The notes under the pieces: generated by a model
Seen by the model: the letters and a program-made list of their open reading frames with translations, nothing else
The model's database searches: none
Told to the model about the DNA's origin: nothing
Program-made: the position numbers and the translations under genes
Part shown: positions 62,759 to 64,000 of the stretch, piece after piece
Position numbering within the stretch: the stretch's first letter is position 1
Layout of the letters: each line of letters opens with the position of its first letter
DNA from: Chroococcopsis sp964623815
Lineage (GTDB): Bacteria; Cyanobacteriota; Cyanobacteriia; Cyanobacteriales; Microcystaceae
Assembly (NCBI GenBank): GCA_964623815.1
Contig: CAZUVR010000001.1
Span: forward strand, 1-64,000
DNA length: 64,000 nt
Reading direction: 5' to 3'

Positions 62759-62815
62759 AGTAGGGAGTAGGCAGTCGGGATAAATACCATCGACTCCCGA
62801 CTTCCGACTCCCGAA
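62756..62815. repeat. heptameric repeats between two R copies
   Basis: GAGTAGGGAGTAGGCAGTCG-type units, a short AT spacer, then CGACTCCCGACTTCCGACTC-type units. Flanked by R copies on both sides. Confidence 0.65.
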
Positions 62816-62826
62816 GACCGATTTTT

Positions 62827-62858
62827 ATAAGTAGCCTTTGACAACAGGATTTAGTATT
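62827..62858 (+). repeat. dispersed repeat R, copy 3
   Basis: Reads ATAAGTAGCCTTTGACAACA then GGATTTAGTATT, exactly 100 bp after copy 2 in the same orientation. Confidence 0.7.
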
Positions 62859-62961
62859 ATATGAGGGGTTTGTTTCCATCAATGTACTCAACCCGTTTAA
62901 AAAGTTCTGTATCTTGCCTTGATCTTTATTCTCGTACCGGAGTTAGAAAGGGAATGGCTCG

Positions 62962-63570
62962 TTATGACTTTGATTTTAGATCGATTTCGGCATCAGCGGG
63001 CATTCCTGGTTTAGCATAGCTTTCGGGTTGATCGATGGTTAATTTCACGCCGAATACCTGCTCTTGTACCAATTGAGCTTGAGCCTGGGAGACTTGAGCC
63101 TCATTGACCGAGATTGTCGATTGTGCCTGACTCACCCTATCCTGAGAGTCTTCTTTCGCCTGCGCTAAATTCGCCTCCGCCTCTTGAATACGGCTATCGG
63201 CTACGGTTATATCTGGGAGGGCTTGGGATTCTTCCTGTCGCGCTGATTGTACTTGAGCGATCGCCGCTTGTAATTGCTGATTCACTTCTTCATCTTCGAT
63301 CACGGCTATTACCTGCCCAGTTTTTACCGTGTCTCCTTCTCTAACCCGGATTTCCGTAACCCGTCCCCCGGTTTTCGCCCCCACATCGGTTTCATCCGCT
63401 TCGATCCTGCCGCTCACGGTTAACACATCGGGCGGTGAAGGCGGGTTAAAGTATCGCCACGCGGCGTAACCGGAGACGGCGACAAGCAAGGGCACAAATA
63501 ATAGGCGCGGGTTGAACTTGTGTTTTTCTCTAACCTTGGGCTTTTCTCCAGCCGTAGTAGGGACGACCAT
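62962..63570 (-). CDS. HlyD/DevB-type membrane fusion protein with internal deletion
   Basis: The 202-residue product is half the usual HlyD/DevB length (about 400). It has an N-terminal membrane helix (LLFVPLLVAVSGYAAWRYF), the first biotinyl-lipoyl half (SGRIEADETDVGAKTGGRVT; VREGDTVKTGQVIAVIEDEE) and part of the coiled coil (RIQEAEANLAQAKEDSQDRV). It then jumps to a normal C-terminal end (VFGVKLTIDQPESYAKPGMP ADAEI). The second coiled-coil helix, second lipoyl half and beta-barrel are missing. The reading frame is kept. No ABC ATPase or permease gene follows. It is probably non-functional or moonlighting. Confidence 0.8.
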   Translation of the reverse strand: MVVPTTAGEKPKVREKHKFNPRLLFVPLLVAVSGYAAWRYFNPPSPPDVLTVSGRIEADETDVGAKTGGRVTEIRVREGDTVKTGQVIAVIEDEEVNQQLQAAIAQVQSARQEESQALPDITVADSRIQEAEANLAQAKEDSQDRVSQAQSTISVNEAQVSQAQAQLVQEQVFGVKLTIDQPESYAKPGMPADAEIDLKSKS

Positions 63571-63786
63571 GAATCTTAACCTGTAACCTATGATCTCCCA
63601 TTTTTATCATAATGTTGGGTCTAGTGCAGTGGCGGAAAAATTAGATTTATTTAATAAAAATCATTCTTCAGGTAGAAGATGCAGCCCAGTATTCAAATAA
63701 GATAAAAGTTAAAGTAAAAAATCAATACAATCTGGATAAAATTAAAAACTTCTTAAATTTTTCTAAGAAGTTTTCCTTAATTATAT

Positions 63787-64000
63787 TTAGTTAGCTGAAG
63801 GTTCGGCTTTAAGCTCGGCTACTTCGGTTCCAGAACGTTTATTTTTAAACGCTTCGATTAACACTTGAGAAACTTCTGTAACTAGTATGCCGATAACGAT
63901 CGCTTCATCTATTTCACCGAGAATGGGAATAGTGTTGATGGGGTTTAATAACCAGAGGAGAGTACCACCTAAGAGCCACCAACGACTGGTAGGATGGCGT
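63787..64000 (-). CDS. DUF1232 (YkvA-like) membrane protein, partial
   Basis: A frame open to the window edge encodes the C-terminal 70 residues: RHPTSRWWLLGGTLLWLLNP, INTIPILGEIDEAIVIGILV and a basic-then-acidic tail (AFKNKRSGTEVAELKAEPSA N). The NPINTIPILGEIDEA segment is the conserved DUF1232 helix-turn. The start lies beyond base 64000. The DUF1232 role is not known. Confidence 0.75.
   Translation of the reverse strand, partial: RHPTSRWWLLGGTLLWLLNPINTIPILGEIDEAIVIGILVTEVSQVLIEAFKNKRSGTEVAELKAEPSAN

Larger units (their letters stand above)
62476..62961. other. 486-bp repeat-rich intergenic stretch
   Basis: No gene is seen. It holds an inverted repeat cluster (62658-62720) related to the hairpin at 17168, two R copies 100 bp apart (62727 and 62827), and a heptameric block between them (62756-62815). 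It contains no remnant of the ABC genes that usually follow HlyD. Confidence 0.65.

Noticed and set aside
1..64000. CRISPR arrays, rRNA operon, prophage
   Set aside because: No regularly spaced direct repeats, rRNA signatures or phage structural genes were seen in the window.

Overview
The window comes from a chlorophyll-making cyanobacterium. It carries chlL and chlN (dark-operative protochlorophyllide reductase), a pheophorbide-a-oxygenase-type Rieske protein, a plastid-fibrillin homologue, a GltB-type glutamate synthase, a cyanobacterial str operon ending in rpsJ, and PEP-CTERM and RTX-type surface or secreted proteins. HIP1-like GCGATCGC octamers and heptameric intergenic repeats (GGGAGTC/GGGAATT type) recur. 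The sequence does not fix the genus. No rRNA operon, CRISPR array, intact insertion sequence or complete prophage is visible. The only tRNA seen is tRNA-Leu(GAG).

Layout. 0-4 kb: small conserved proteins, a lone receiver domain, a phosphoribosyltransferase and a GPH-type sugar symporter, then a repeat-rich gap and tRNA-Leu. 4-21 kb: DNA polymerase I, a gene-poor stretch, small proteins, a giant HEAT-repeat protein, GltB, a secreted fasciclin protein, fibrillin, a RecB/AddB-like ATPase and isoaspartyl peptidase. 21-27 kb: the str operon on the minus strand (rpsL-rpsG-fusA-tuf-rpsJ) with hairpins in its last two gaps, then an A-type Fe-S carrier. 27-34 kb: plus-strand run of a membrane protein, pyrR, type 2 IPP isomerase, SppA and ComEC. 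34-42 kb: surface and signalling genes, namely a vWA PEP-CTERM protein, a PAP2 phosphatase, the Rieske oxygenase, two tandemly duplicated RTX-like genes and a two-component pair. 42-50 kb: a MazF/PemK toxin-antitoxin pair beside a scar copied from the adjacent gldG/DUF4340 operon, the four-gene Gld-type ABC exporter, and chlL-DUF5331-chlN. 50-57.5 kb: hypothetical and nucleic-acid-related genes, including a zinc-ribbon/coiled-coil/PD-(D/E)XK protein and an HNH nuclease. 57.5-64 kb: accessory region with a HerA-type ATPase followed by a PD-(D/E)XK-like protein, a DUF29 gene, a decayed CARF-like gene, a YoeB toxin whose partner is a long chimeric antitoxin, a HlyD gene with an internal deletion, and a DUF1232 gene cut by the window edge.

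The least ordinary observations are these. The 61.5-62.4 kb YoeB module has a partner with a YefM-like C-terminus on an unrelated N-terminal domain of about 175 residues. A start-less CARF-like fragment lies on the minus strand at 60.8-61.3 kb. A microhomology-joined gldG/DUF4340 scar abuts the MazF toxin. The two RTX genes share an 80-bp upstream block that is far better conserved than their coding regions. The HlyD gene has lost its central part in frame. Several of these mark 57-64 kb as a region of gene decay and exchange. All functional statements are read from motifs by eye; no database search was run.
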